Source: Siphonodentalium dalli (lineage: Eukaryota; Mollusca; Scaphopoda; Gadilida; Siphonodentaliidae). From it: DNA of 64,000 nt. The notes below the pieces were generated by a model. The model worked only from the letters and a program-made list of their open reading frames with translations. It made no database searches and was not told the origin of the DNA. The stretch covers positions 155,299,043-155,363,042 of the forward strand of contig CP136069.1 of the NCBI GenBank assembly GCA_032622095.1, read 5' to 3'. Both the position numbers and the translations under genes were made by a program. Shown here in pieces: positions 21,085-33,471 of the stretch (position 1 is the stretch's first letter; every line of letters starts with the position of its first letter).

Positions 21085-22165
21085 TATATACCTGCAGAGG
21101 TGGTAGATTAATATTATCCATCATGACCTGGGTGTGGGATGGAAAAATCTCACCCGAGGGGCCAGATATTTGGGCCGGACACGAGGCTTGCCGAGTGTCC
21201 GGACCAAATATCTGGCCCCGAGGGTGAGATTTTTCCATCACACACCCCAGGTCATGATGGATCATTTTTCTCCCAACCCAAGAGCCACATTCCGATTTTT
21301 TGTTTTATACCAATCTTTGGCACATTCCAGTAGCTTCGTAACGGTATATCTGGGGAGAAATCTGATTCGATATTCGTGATTAACTGGGATGATGTCGGTA
21401 TATACCAAAGGTATATACACTATAAACAAAGCGCGTTACCCGTGCTCGCAGGGTTAATACGTTAGAGTGAAATCGACACGGTCTTGTGAAAACGACATGG
21501 ATACGTCACATCGTTGCACCTGCATAAATTCCGAGAAACGCGCGTATTGATATGAAGTATATACAACTGGACTAATCGTGTTTGTCATCGGAAATGACCA
21601 TATCGATACCATTTAGAAAAGGAAACATGTGAATATATGACAGACAAATGTTAGTTAGACGCGTTCCACGATTTATTGCAACGATGACAACTGTTCGAAT
21701 GTGGAATTATTTCGTTCGTCATTTGTGAAGCGGTTATTGTTTACCTGTTACGGAATGTGCCAGTGGTACCAGTTTCGCTCGTGGTCTTCCGTTTTATGGA
21801 ATATGTTCGCAAATTAGTCGTTTATATTTCATGTTATATATGCAACTCTGTGTCTGCAAGTGAGGTTACGTTGAAGGTTTTTCGTGATTAACAGTTGAGG
21901 CTTATCTCCATTTGTATTAGCGTCCACGAATTCGTCAGTATTTATTTACTTGAAACGTGAAGCGTAACTGGTTGCATGGTCGCCATTGTTTTTATCTGTT
22001 TTAATTCACACAAAACATGATGATGGATAGTTAAATTAGTTCCGGCTCTTAATTAACTAGGCAAAGCAGTCACGTGGGTGTTGTGAGATAGATGGCCACG
22101 TGTTATGTGAGACAGGGAAATCTCACCCAGCTATCTCACACTGGCTGCCTGTGCTAACGTGTTTA
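21085..22165. mobile_element. Unclassified ~1.08 kb insertion inside the antisense LINE
   Basis: It interrupts the RT between THFSH and ELRRLGQVRKY, residues normally about 10-15 apart, so the insertion limits are good to within about 20-40 bp. Each end carries a hairpin: 21116-21262 on the left, and TGTGAGATAG...CTATCTCACA (about 22083-22140) on the right. Both include a GTGAGATTT- or AAATCTCACC-type block. No coding potential is seen. The superfamily is unknown. Confidence 0.65.
21116..21262. repeat. Hairpin with ~67 nt arms
   Basis: ATCCATCATGACCTGGG at the left end pairs with its complement at the right; the arms include GGAAAAATCTCACC and GGCCAGATATTTGG. The loop is about 12 nt. There are few mismatches. 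Confidence 0.85.
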
Positions 22166-23111
22166 GGGGTGGGAGAAATGTGTCTCCATAGACAGTGTTC
22201 GATCGAGATGGACTCCTAGATTTTTGACACACGGAGAGAAGAAAATAGTGTCACGGTCAGCATGCAGTGATGTAATGTACAATTGGTTGACAATGGATGG
22301 TTTTGCAACCCACATGACTTCAGTTTTGTCATTGTTTAACATCAGTTTATTGGAGGTCATCCAGGTTTTAACAGAGGAAAGACAGCACTCGATCCTATTC
22401 ACTAGGTATGAGTATTGATCGGGTCTGCCGGAAAGTTATAACTGTGTGTCGTCTGCATACATGTGCACACATATTCCTTGCGATCGTATAACATCACCGA
22501 TAGGTTTGGTGTACAGCAGGTATATAATTGGTCCTAGAACTGAGCCCTGGGGCACGCCATAATCAAGATTGTAATACTGTGACAACACATTGCCAATTTG
22601 TATTCTCTGTTGACGACCAGTTAGGTAAGAAACGAACCACTGTAGAACAGTACCGGATATGCCGAATGATCTTTCAAGTCGATGTAGTAGAATTTGATGA
22701 TCAATCGTGTCGAACGCTGCCCTAAGGTCTAACAGACACATAATAGAAACGAGACCTTCATCAGAAGCAACAAGAAGATCAGATGTTATTTTCAGCATTG
22801 CTATGCTCTGTGCGATAAGCAGACTGGAAAGGTTCTCATAGTTTATTATTGTTGTGGTGCGTTTTGAGTTGAAACAGAACAATTTTCTCCAAGACTTTTG
22901 ATATAAACTGCAGGTTAGAGACTGGTCTATAGTGAATATCAGGATCGAGACCAGATTTCTTCAAGAGAGGAACCACAATTGCTTCTTTAAAACAGGCGGG
23001 AACTGAACCACTAGAAAGTGACGCATTAATCAAGTTGGTCAATGGCTCTATCATGAAGTCAATATGTTTAATTATGAGGTATGTAGGTATTGGGTCCAGA
23101 CTGCACGATAT

Positions 23112-25319
23112 TGTATGCATAACAGCAAATCTTAAACCACCAATCACCAAAGCATCACCTAGAACAGTATAACTATACTCCGACGCAGACTGGGAGAGCT
23201 TCAGGGAATACATCCGAACTAACTTTGCCACCATCTTTTGCTCCAAGATATCAGTAGAGGAAATATGGACCCAGTTAAAACACCACATTGAAATAGGTAC
23301 CTCAAAATTTGTCCCTAAGAAAAACATTAAAACCAAAACACCTCTGCCTTGGATTAACAAACGTATCAGGCGCATTATCAAAAGGAGGGACCACCTATTC
23401 CAACAGATGAAAAGATCAGTCAGCCCATTAATTAAACAAAAGCACAGGGCCATGAAACATCTAGCTAAGAAAGAAATTAAACTGGCATATGATAAACACC
23501 TCAGCACCATCCTTGAAGTTGCCAATGAAATACACGTGACGACTCTCAAAACAACAACTACCGACCAATCACTAAGAATCTGTTCTCATTTATTAAGAAA
23601 ACAAAACAGTCCCAGAGCAGCGTTGGACCCATAAAGACACAGCAGGTACAATATAAACAAACAATATAGACATTGCAAATACCCTAAATAACCAATTTCA
23701 GTCAGTCTTCTCATCCAGGAACGCTCTCACTCTGTCACAATTCTCTCTAGCCTCCATCATGTGCCATTTCAGTGAAACCTTTGTGACCATCAACAACTTT
23801 GGATATCCCAACATGGAAAACATAGAGGTCTCAGAGGAAGGAATCCTCAAACTCCTATCAAATCTTAAAATAAACAAAGCAGCTGGACCAGACAATATTA
23901 AACCAATCATTCTGAAACAACTCCGCTACGAAATTGCCCCCTTCTTACCAATCTTATTCAAAAGACCTTGAGGGAAGGTGTCCTCCCACAGGACTGGGTA
24001 AAGGGTAATGTGGTTCCTGTATACAAGAAGGGTGATAAAACAAACCCGGCAAATTATAGACCGATCACCCGTACCTGTATCATCTGTAAACTAACTGAAC
24101 ACATCATCGCAGCCAACATCACGAAGCATCTGAAAAAGAATAAGATCCTCACTGATCTGCAGCATGGCTTCCGGGAAAGAAAATCATGTGAAACACAACT
24201 CGTGCAACTAGCTGATGATCTCATGAGACGCCTTGCTGCAGGTCAGAAGACCGATCTTATCTTACTAGACTTCAGTAAAGCCTTTGACAAGGTCAATCAT
24301 GGCACATTGCTCTATAAACTTGACCATTATGGCATCGGTGGAACCACATTAAACTGGATCAGAGACTTTCTCAACAACAGACCCCAAGTTGTTGTCCTGG
24401 AGGGGGGTGCCTCCACTGAGGTCTCAATAACATCTTGGGTACCCCAGGGCTCTCTTCTGGGGCCCCTGATGTTCCTGCTCTATACATCAATGATTTACCA
24501 AACCACATAACCGCTCAAACACGCTTATTTGCTGATGACACCGCACTATACATGACAATAAATTTCTCAAAAGACTGCGAACAATTACAAAACGACCTGA
24601 ACAAACTACAGACATTGGAGCAAAATTGGGATATGGCCTTTAACCCCTCAAAATGTCAAGTCCTCACAGTCAGCCGCAAAGCAAAACCCATAATTTATGA
24701 CTACATCATACACTCTCAAATACTTGATCATGTCAATAATGCGCGATATTTGGGAATTGACATCACAAGCAATGCCCACATACAACGAACTACTTTAAGT
24801 GCAAATCAGTCCCTGGGATTCCTAAAAAGGAATGTCAAAACAAATAAAGCACTCAAGAAAGCAGCTTATCGGGCCATGGTTAGACAAAAGTTAGAGTATG
24901 CCGCTGCAATTTGGTCCCCTCATACTTCAGAAAACATAACTAAAATTGAACGAGTACAAAATCGGGCCATCCGTTGGATCTTTAATGACTATTCAAGATT
25001 CTCAAGTTTGTCAAAAATGAGGGAAGAATTAAAACTGAAACCCCTTGAGGACAGAAGAACCATCTCAAAATTATCCCTCTTCAGTAAAATAGTCCATAAC
25101 CAAGTATATATCACTATCCCAGATTACCTTCAGAAACCACTCAGACATAGCAGATATAGCAACGCTGACACTTATCGACGAATTCACACTGGGCCAAATT
25201 ATTTTAGACACTCATTCTTCCCAAGCACAGCTATACTCTGGAATCAACTCTCGTCTGATCTGATTAAGCTCTCTGACCATGACCAGTTAAGGAGGAGAGC
25301 TTATCAGCTACAACCATGA
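23112..25319 (+). pseudogene. LINE reverse transcriptase and C-terminal region
   Basis: Resumes the split LINE. A basic linker (KRIRRIIKRRDHLFQQMK) is followed by RT motifs: AAGPDNIKP, VPVYKKGDKTNPANYRPI, LQHGFRERKSCETQL, LLDFSKAFDKVNH, VPQGSLLGPL, LFADDTALYM, YLGIDI, RAIRWIF. Frameshifts lie near 23570, 23960 and 24476. The C-terminus ends ...RRRAYQLQP, a normal position for a CR1-group ORF. Confidence 0.85.
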
Positions 25320-25484
25320 ACCCAACAGCAACCTTTGTTTTAAACATGCTTTTATCTGTACATATTCTTTTAACTGACAAACTTGTCACCACTATCACTC
25401 TATTTCCCACTAACCCGCACTGACTGCGCCTGGTGATAACACCCATATGGGGGTCGACCAGTATCAATAGATAGATAGATAGAT

Positions 25485-26127
25485 TTGGTGAAGATATTGC
25501 CATTTGTCGACACAGAGTCGTACATCGTGTGATGCATCTTGGTCCGAACCCGTATTCTGCCATTTTCCAGACAATTTTGTTTTTGATACTAACCAGCATT
25601 GGAACCTGTGATACTGTAAACTGACTGCAGGCAGTTATCGTGTTGTATTTTGTTGCACATTTTGAAATCCAAGATGGCCGCTGGCAGCCATGTTTTTTTT
25701 GGCCGATTGACCTCAAAATGACTCATTCCTATTTACATGTCCATGTTAACATCCATGATAAATAGTATGCACAGAAATTCATATACAGCTGTTTACAGTG
25801 AATTTCCCCCCGCAAATCTCTGTTTTAGTGTTAAAAGGGGGTGGGTGTCAAAAAATGGTCGGAAAAAACTGCCGAAAACGGAAAAAAAATTGGCAGTGGG
25901 TGGGTACAAAAAATGATCGAAAGGGAAAAAATGCCATACGTGCCTGAATTTTTTTTCCGACCCCCCCCCCCCCCCCCTGGAGTTCTTGCCATTTTTGTCG
26001 ATATTTCTTGATTTTCAGCTCGTTACTCATTCAGATTTATGTCTGATGTATTGCCCTTTATCAACCAGAAATCCTTCAAACCTGCCACCTTCAGGTTGGG
26101 GGCCATTTTGGTCATCGACCTTTTATT
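25485..26127. other. No gene; ATCCAAGATGGC motif and poly-C tract
   Basis: Holds an ATCCAAGATGGC motif near 25670 and a run of about 16 C at 25962-25977 after a T run. No protein is recognised. Confidence 0.5.
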
Positions 26128-27077
26128 ATCCCCCGCCAAATTGAAAATTTGCGGGGGATATAGGAATGGGTTCCGTCCGCCCGTCTATCCGCCCGTCCGT
26201 CTGTCCATCCGTCCGCCCGCCCGTCTGGCCATCCGTCCTTCCGTCCCACATTTGTAAGAGTCATAACTTGAACAAATGTCAACGGATTTGAAAGGTTTTT
26301 GGTATATGAGTTCATCTGACCATTACCTAGAATGAGTTCGCAAGCCAGGTCCGGCCGGATATTTTTACCGGAGTTATTGGACTTTGTTTATTATTTTTGT
26401 CGGATTTACCAAATAGCAAATAGAGACGTCACGGGGTTCATTTCCACAAATCTCATCGGATTTCAAAGATATTTGGTATATGAGTTCACCTGACCATTAC
26501 CTAAAATGAGTTCGCAAGCCAGGTCCGGCCGGATATTTTTACCGGCGTTATTGGACTTTGTTTATTATTCTTGTCGAATTTACCAAATAGCAAATAGACG
26601 ACGTCACAGGGATCATTTCCACAAATCTCAACGGATTTCAAAGATATGTGGTATATGAGTTCACTTGACCAGTATCTAGAACGAGTTCGCAAACCAGGTC
26701 CGGCCGGATATTTTAAGCGGACTTATTGGACTTTGTTTATTTTTTTGTGTGCAAATGGACGACGTCACAGGGCTAATTTCCACAAATGTCAACGGATTAA
26801 AAAGATTTTTGGTATATGAGTTCACATGACCAGTATCTAGAATGATTTCGCAAACCAGGTCCGGCCGGATATTTTCAGCAGAGTTATTGGACTTGTTTAT
26901 TATTTATGGTGCAAATGGACGACGTCACATGGCCAATTTCCACAAATGTCAGTACCTAAAATGAGTTCGCAAGCCAGGCTTTTTGACACAATACCACTTC
27001 TTGTTTAGCACAATCATACTGTGAACGCAAACATTATTGAGAATGCACTTCCCCAACTGCACAATTCGGCGGGGGAT
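26128..27077. mobile_element. 950 bp TIR element with ~170 bp internal tandem repeats
   Basis: The ends are ATCCCCCGCC (26128-26137) and GGCGGGGGAT (27068-27077). The left end itself folds (CCCCCGCCAAATTG against AAATTTGCGGGGG). A (CCGT/CCGC)n tract at 26165-26245 is followed by about 4.5 tandem units, each with GGTATATGAGTTCA (26301, 26475, 26650, 26811), CCAGGTCCGGCCGGATATTT and TTATTGGACTTTGTTTA. Unit lengths are 174, 175 and 161 bp. No transposase. Confidence 0.8.
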
Positions 27078-27259
27078 ACCACCATCTGCGACTGCTTGTT
27101 TGATGTTAAATTGAAAACCGTTTGATAGTAGACGTGTCATAAATTATATGATAATTATCTTATCCATACGTATGCGTAGCTTTAAAGGCACGAATGGCCT
27201 TGGATTTAGATAATAATTTAGAAATAAAAGTTAACAAATTCTGAAAATTTCCTCAAGAA

Positions 27260-27470
27260 TCTATGTATATAAAACAGTAGGATCTGTGTTTCTGTCTGTC
27301 TGTCTGTTTGGATTTTTCTCCAAGACCCCTAGACCGATTGCAACCAAGCTTGTTGTGCATGTGACTCGGGGTACCCTGGCGGAGGCGTTAGTTTTTCTAA
27401 ATTTCGATTAAAAAATTTCTATAGTAATCTTCATGCGTCAGGCGCATGGGAGGAGTAGTTTATTGTTAAC
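27260..27470 (+). mobile_element. Helitron 5'-end fragment
   Basis: A followed by TCTATGTATATAAAACAG, a (TCTG)n stretch, then AGACCGATTGCAACCAAG. This is the same plan as the Helitron 5' end at 57157. No CTRR 3' end was found, so the right boundary is arbitrary. Confidence 0.45.
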
Positions 27471-28545
27471 ATTCTCAATTCAGGAGAGCATATATACAAA
27501 TGACAGAGTGTGCACTAAGCAAAATAACGTGGTACAATTTTAACTAAAGATCGCTTGGTGGGATCTCCCCGGTGTTGAGTGGTTAGCTTATTGCATACTC
27601 TTTACCCACTGTGCTCTAACACAACATGGCTTTTGTTTACTAATACTACGTACGATATTGACAATAGCATGTTATTTATGCAATACTTATGATTGGTATA
27701 AAAGTACAAAATCTGACTATACATGTATTTTAATATTCTTTCTATTTATGGTGGTTGTTAACGGATGTGACTACTTTGACAGCAATACCCACCGCAAAGG
27801 CCATTATTACCTTTATAACACAAAACATTTCAACTTACCTGCATCCTGTTAAGTTTGAAAATGCTCCACACGATATTGGACGTTCGATTCTTCACATCAT
27901 TCAGCGCACGTTCGATCCTTCAGTCCATTCAGGGCACGTTCTACATAAGTCGGAGTTAACTTTTAAAAAGCACATTTGTACTATGCCGAAACCATACACC
28001 AACATAGCACTGATGCATTAAATACACGACAGATACCACGTATCGGATACACTTTGAACACCAAATAGTGTGGTCAGTCTAGCGGAACCAGTAAACTGAG
28101 AATTTGGTGTCATGCTACAAATATTTAACACATTGTAAATTTATAAAGCTCCGACTTCTCTCTATTGTGAACACCGTAATTTGAGAGCTTCGGTTTAACA
28201 AAGAACGTGCGATCAGAGGAGGTAACCTGATTCGCTTGTACAGATATACTAACTATGTTTAACCCCAATAGCGACATGCTTACCGACTCCATGAATGTAT
28301 TACATAATAATCTATAAACTAACATTTATGTTCACTATATAAGTATTGTGGTAATTGGATTGCAATAGGCAGATGGCATGCTTTATTGCTTATCGCGATT
28401 TAACATGTTACATGCAAATACATAGTTAACAAATGTGGATTATAATGCCGACAAAGGGACACAAGCCATTGGAGCGACAACTATTTATGAACAGTGCACA
28501 CCCTCATCGAGAAAGCAGGGTGCTAGTTACATGTGTCCCGTGTAA
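27471..28545. other. No recognisable feature
   Basis: Short open frames only, without recognisable protein content. Confidence 0.45.
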
Positions 28546-28750
28546 TGTGAGAGACATCTTGCTCAAAAATGAAATTTTTTAAAAACAAATTAAATACAAC
28601 TTTAATTTCTTTCAAAATTTTAATTAAAAAAATAAAGCTTTCATAACATCTGACGGCGTACCCCGAGGCACCATACACAATTTTGTTGAAATCAGTCAAG
28701 GGTTCTGGAAGAAATATCGCGAACAGACCAGAACAGACAGACATAATAAT
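28546..28750 (-). mobile_element. Helitron 5'-end-like fragment (antisense)
   Basis: The minus strand reads TATGTCTGTCTGTTCTGG and then TGATTTCAACAAAATTGTG, GGTGCCTCGGGGTACGCCG and an AT-rich stretch. It parallels 31314-31470 (GACCGATTTCAACCAAATTT, GGTGCCTCCGGGTACAC), which is in the opposite orientation. Confidence 0.45.
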
Positions 28751-28976
28751 CCTGAACTAAACCAGAGAACACACATTCGTTTTGCCATTAAATGTGAAAA
28801 TTGTGACAAGAGTCATGCTAAATGAAAAACATTGTTATAATCACGGATTAATTTATAACATCATGGCGCAAATATAAATCTCAATATAATATGATTTGAC
28901 AAAAAAAAAGTTGCTTGAATATAGCCAATGTGACACTGAATGTATGCATGGATATCAAAATTAGGGTGAAGAAATA

Positions 28977-29060
28977 TATATATAAACATCGCCCACATCC
29001 TCTTTATATATAAACATCGCCCACATCCTCTTTATATATAAACATCGCCCACATCCTCTT
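28977..29060. repeat. 28 bp tandem repeat, 3 perfect copies
   Basis: Three 28 bp units containing AACATCGCCCACATCCTCTT at 28977, 29005 and 29033; they look identical. Confidence 0.95.
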
Positions 29061-31313
29061 ACAATGGTGCTGATCACCGTGATTGTTGGAAACTCCATTT
29101 TTTGTATTTTTAGTACAAGTCGAGGTTTTGGATCGCCATGGCTGTTCAAAGCTATATTTACCAAAGATGGACACCTCGATATATCATGCCCGGAATTGAT
29201 CACAATATTCTTATGATTGGCTACTGAGTGTAGTTAAGATATTCTCCGTGGAAAACAATATCATCAGCCATTGATCCCATGGAAGCCACAACTTGTTAAT
29301 AGCAACCACCAAGTGTGCTTATACCTATAAGGCAGGTGAATGACGTCATATATTTATTTCTATATCCATCAGTGATTTTTCAAGATCGCGGGTATATATT
29401 TTGGAGAAATTGTCACGTGACTTCCGGTTAGCAACCGTGTGGAGATTGCAAAAACGCGGAATTGGAAATGAAGCATCGCGATAAAAATGAAAGTAACTAC
29501 TTCACAACTTACGAAAAATGCACATGTGATTTAAGTCTATTAATTCCATTTAGACCAAATTCGTTGGTCAGCTTAATGAAAACGAAAAATGAAGAAGTCA
29601 TGACGATAATCCAGACAATATATTACAATCCACGACACGTCTTGTCAATTTGGCATGTCGTCTCCGTCGTGCCACTGCATGATGTTACATAAATTATACT
29701 TAGCGTTATGTCGCCGAAAAAAGGAAAATTTGAGGCACATCATGTGTGGCTGCTCCACTATACGTGTCACGCACGATTCATATTAATGGAGGTAGGATCC
29801 TAATATTGATTTTTTACTCTGCCTGTTCCCCTGATAATAAGCTCACAATGAACATATTTGAAAAAAAAACAAATAAGCCCATATCGGCATTCCTTAAATC
29901 TGAATTACGCTGTATATGAACCTAAATTTACTTACCAGATGTACTCTATTTATGGTGTGTTCTCACTGTGCCCGCGCCATAAAACGGAATAACGGTTATA
30001 AATAATTCCGCTATGGGCTTATTTAAGAATCAAATAAGTCCAATATGAACCTATATAATATTAATAATGTATAACATTTATGTATAGCATATACCCCGAG
30101 CTGTCGGGCATTCGGAAAAATAGTTCAGCGAGGCAAAGCCTATATTTTATATAGAGCTTAATCCCTGGTGTAGCTCGAAGCGCTTACATTATTACACCGG
30201 CTGTTTTGATTAATGTCGAGTCTTGTGTCTGCTGTTATTTTACAGGCGCTTCACAAGGGTGGCATACGCTTACCCAACAACCAAAGTGTGTAAGTCTGTA
30301 CTCGAGGAATGGCCTTTTTTCGAATTATATGCTACTACTTTCTTCGGATTTTCAAATATTTTCGCCTATTTAGACTGCGGTACCTTTGTAAAAACGACGT
30401 TTTCACACACTAAATTATCATATCAGCTAGCAATCGCTATTTTCCCGATATCTAGATTGATAGCTAAAGGTATATATCCAATAGAATTGGGCATTTGGAA
30501 TAATGTTGCAAAGATATTCCTCATTTAGTTGGCAAATATATCTCAATCGGAGTATAAAATGTTATCTTGGGAAACGCCTTATAATTGCATGGTACACAAC
30601 GTGAGTACATTATAGTGTGGGAACAATAGTACTGAGTAGAGAAGTAGAGAACACGTTGAAATAAATTGTGGTTCAGATAATCGATGTTTTAGAATGAACT
30701 CGCTGTACCACATTAGTCGATCGCATACAAATGTGTAACCGTTAGTCGACATTGAAAAATGATTTTTTCATTATTATGATTCAAATCGACAGATAACGCA
30801 CTGTATAAAGCACATGTTTCATGTGCACACGATGTCTGCAGTGTGCCTATAAGTATGGATATGTACAAAAACCTCATTGGTTACAATGCATGGATGAATT
30901 GTTTATTAGCATATCCAGTATATCATAAATGGGGGTTTTGGTACACCAGTTCTTTTAAAATTTACAGTGCTAGGATTTGTGGATCTTACCACAATTGATA
31001 TTTTCACAGTTGTCAATAAAAACACTATTAGCAATTATTTTCGACCAATAAGCGACTGAGCCGGTAGCTTGTTGCAATGCAAATTCTAATGTATCTTTCT
31101 TCACCTTAATGTTGATATCCGTGTATACTTTCAGTGTTGAATTGCCTATATTCAAACAACTGTTTTTATTGTCAAATCATAATGTACTGAAATTTATATT
31201 TGCCCCATGATGTTGGAAATTTATCCATAGTTATAACAATGTTTTTCACTTTGCATGAAACTTAACATAATTTTCACAATTAAAGGCGAAAATGTATGTT
31301 CTCCGGTGTATAT
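29061..31313. other. No confident feature
   Basis: A short inverted pair AAATAAGCCCATATCGG / CCGCTATGGGCTTATTT lies at about 29871 and 30008. CCAATATGAACCTAT at 30042 recurs near 62040. A possible 44 bp exon (acceptor TGTTATTTTACAG, donor GTAAGT, about 30246-30289) has no recognisable product. Confidence 0.4.
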
Positions 31314-31470
31314 ATTCTATAATATTAAAGAGTAAGATCAGCATGTCTGTTCCCGGCCTCTGGACCGATTTCAACCAAATTTGGTGCGGTGCCTCCGGGT
31401 ACACAGGCGGATGTTATAACGGAGTTATTTTTGTTTTCATTTTAATAACAAAAAAAATAGTTTTAATTTT
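31314..31470 (+). mobile_element. Helitron 5'-end-like fragment
   Basis: TCTATAATATTAAAGAG, then CATGTCTGTTCCC, then GACCGATTTCAACCAAATTT. Related to 28546-28750 in the opposite orientation. No 3' end found. Confidence 0.4.
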
Positions 31471-32339
31471 TTAAATGTTAAATTGAGCAATGAGTCCTCT
31501 AAAAAAAATGAATATGTGTGGGGAAAACTCCATTAAGGCTTCGATCTGATATCCAAATCAACGTCCGTTGTGTAGAAATCTCACCGGAATTCGGTCTGTA
31601 GAAATAAACAATCATTGACCCAGTTTAAGTGACACGGTGAAATGTGATGACAGAAAAGACAACGAAAAAGACGAGTTAGAGGAATACAATCGATATGATG
31701 AACCCACATGTATATATTGTATACTAGTACAGGAACTTGGGACTGTAGACCTTTGTGGCTTTCCCATAACCCAATTTGAAAATAGCCATTAGTACAGTGT
31801 CATTTGGCTTGTCTGCAAACAGAAGTCCACTTAACGACTAAAGTAGTACAGACAGGATAACTACTAGTAGACCAATTCCGTTGCAATTTTTACTAAGTTC
31901 CCGTCGTCAACTCCAACCACCAGGCTCTATATACAATAAAGGGGAAAAATAGTGGTTGTACTGACAAGTCATTTGTTCCTGGATATAGTTAAGGTATTTT
32001 GAGTATGAATACATTTTATCGCCTATGCGAAACGAAAACTTAACACAAAATCTGAGAAATATGGCGTTTATTTGTATACATATGCATTTGAAAAAGTTGT
32101 TTTGGTCTGACTAACAGATTTAGATCATTAGTTAGTCGCGTGGTTAAGTTGACGTATTCAGTAGTTTTAGTCAACAGTGTTGCAAAATCCGAAGAAAGTA
32201 GTAGAAAATAACCCGAAGAAAGGCAAATCCTCGAGTACAGGTCCATATTTCTCGTCTATGTACGACGAAGCGAGCACAGTACACTTGACCTGGCCCAAGG
32301 GTCATAGCCTGGCGCGAGATTTGAAACAGGGTGTTGGTC
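31471..32339. other. No recognisable feature
   Basis: No protein, terminal repeats or arrays recognised. Confidence 0.5.
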
Positions 32340-32470
32340 AACAGCACACACAACGCTTAATCCGGCCAATCCACTGTTGCGAAGTCCACCGGCTGGGCGT
32401 GGACGCATACCGGTGTGTTAACACCATTGTAAGTCCGACACACTAACCACTGGGATACCGAACCTGTGTG
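32340..32470 (-). mobile_element. Degraded tRNA-derived SINE head
   Basis: The minus strand reads TCCCAGTGGTTAGTGTGTCG, which resembles an A box, and about 35 nt later GGTATGCGTCC, a poor B box. The tail is not clear. Confidence 0.35.
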
Positions 32471-32875
32471 AATATTTAGGTCCAATACGAGGATATATTG
32501 TGCATTAGTAAGCAGTGAGTGTTGTCTGTCGCCGAACACCTACATTAGTGTAGCGTTGGATTTTGAAGTATAGTTTCTCTTACAAAAGAATGTAAGACAA
32601 GACAGCTGCTCATGCAGATTGATGCTCGAGGCAGTTACGAACGAGTTTCTAAAACATACTATAGGGCCGGATTCGTCATCTCGAGTTTAACCCGGGTTTC
32701 AACCTACATTGACGGTACAACCAAACCGGGTCTAAGTGGACGTTTGTGACCGGGCAGTGCTTGCTGAGTATGTGAGATGAGCATAGAATCAAACTACCCA
32801 CTTACCAGGCGGACCCAAGTAGGCAGGTAGAATGATTAGTGTTACGCCCCCAATTAACGCGAATATAAGAGCATG

Positions 32876-32975
32876 CCCTTTCAGTGCCAAGTCCGATTTT
32901 TGTATCAACAATAATCAATACATTTGAAAAATGATCAAGGAAATATGGGTTGATACAAAAATCGGACTTGGCACT
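32876..32975. mobile_element. Fold-back derivative of the CCCTTTCAGTGCC element
   Basis: The left part repeats the terminal ~33 bp of 3610 (CCCTTTCAGTGCCAAGTCCG). From about 32910 to 32975 the sequence is the reverse complement of about 3618-3680. The result is a 100 bp snapback with about 29 nt arms. TTAA is not present on either side. Confidence 0.8.
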
Positions 32976-33349
32976 ACGCTGTTTGAGAATGAATCAATTG
33001 TGACGTATAAATGTGCAATCACACTATAGTAACTCAGTAAATTGTGACAACGTGGAATGCCGAGATTGTAGAAAGTAATTGGAACGATAAATATACATCC
33101 GTTATGTATAATTGCGCTTAAGAAACGTGTCCTCGTCATGTGACGTAACCCTGCATTACTCATCATTTATGGGCACAAATCCATAGATACGTAATTGTAT
33201 AGACATTATATTTGATCATAGCTGCCCGAACAAAATGGATAAATAAAACACAACCCCAAAAGTGTAACAAATTCTCTCAACCACGTACAGCAACATCTCG
33301 ATTGTCACACAACAATATGATCGCCATCTACTTATTTTCTATTGTGTAT

Positions 33350-33471
33350 AAGGGGCGACATGAAGACGGCCTGTATCGCCATGCCGCTCATGTGCAAATT
33401 TTCAGGATATATTATTATGTTTTTGTATTATGTATTTAATTTGTGCAAATAAACAATCCAATCCAATCCAA
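33350..33471 (+). mobile_element. Retroelement 3' end with (AATCC)n tail
   Basis: Ends with GTGCAAATAAACAATCC and three AATCC units, preceded by T-rich 3' UTR-like sequence. No coding remains. Confidence 0.45.

Larger units (their letters stand above)
20383..23107 (-). mobile_element. 5'-truncated L2/CR1-type LINE inserted antisense
   Basis: On the minus strand it starts within the RT at about ISCSLDPIPTYL (23107). RT motifs: KEAIVVPLLKK, DIHYRPVSNL, DLRAAFDTIDHQILL, YGVPQGSVLGPI, MYADDTQL. The C-terminal region has SRLNYCNILLFRLPD, HWLPIKDRI and DIWNSLPNEMR. The 3' UTR has a GC-rich hairpin (GGGCCCCTTACGGGGGATAGG) and a (TTA)n tail, which is the (ATA)n at 20383-20437 on the plus strand. It is interrupted by an insertion at about 21085-22165. 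A stop follows TQL and a frameshift separates the N-terminal RT piece. Confidence 0.85.
19052..25484 (+). mobile_element. CR1-group LINE with 2A, PHD finger, APE endonuclease and RT (broken, split)
   Basis: One long ORF in origin, now broken. Order: hydrophobic segment and 2A core (SSDIETNPGP), PHD finger, APE-type endonuclease (ETWL, YRPK, GDFN, SDH motifs), then reverse transcriptase (LLDFSKAFDKVNH, VPQGSLLGPL, LFADDTALY), stopping at 25319. The 3' UTR ends in (GATA)n at 25466-25483. An antisense LINE is inserted directly after the SDH motif (20383-23107), and the host resumes with ANLKPPITKASP. Outside that insertion it is about 3.7 kb. An in-frame TAA follows the 2A region, and there are at least four frameshifts, so it is dead. 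The 5' limit is not defined; no target duplication was found. Confidence 0.85.

Noticed and set aside
30246-30289. 44 bp exon with good acceptor and donor
   Set aside because: Too short, no recognisable product, no neighbouring exons found.
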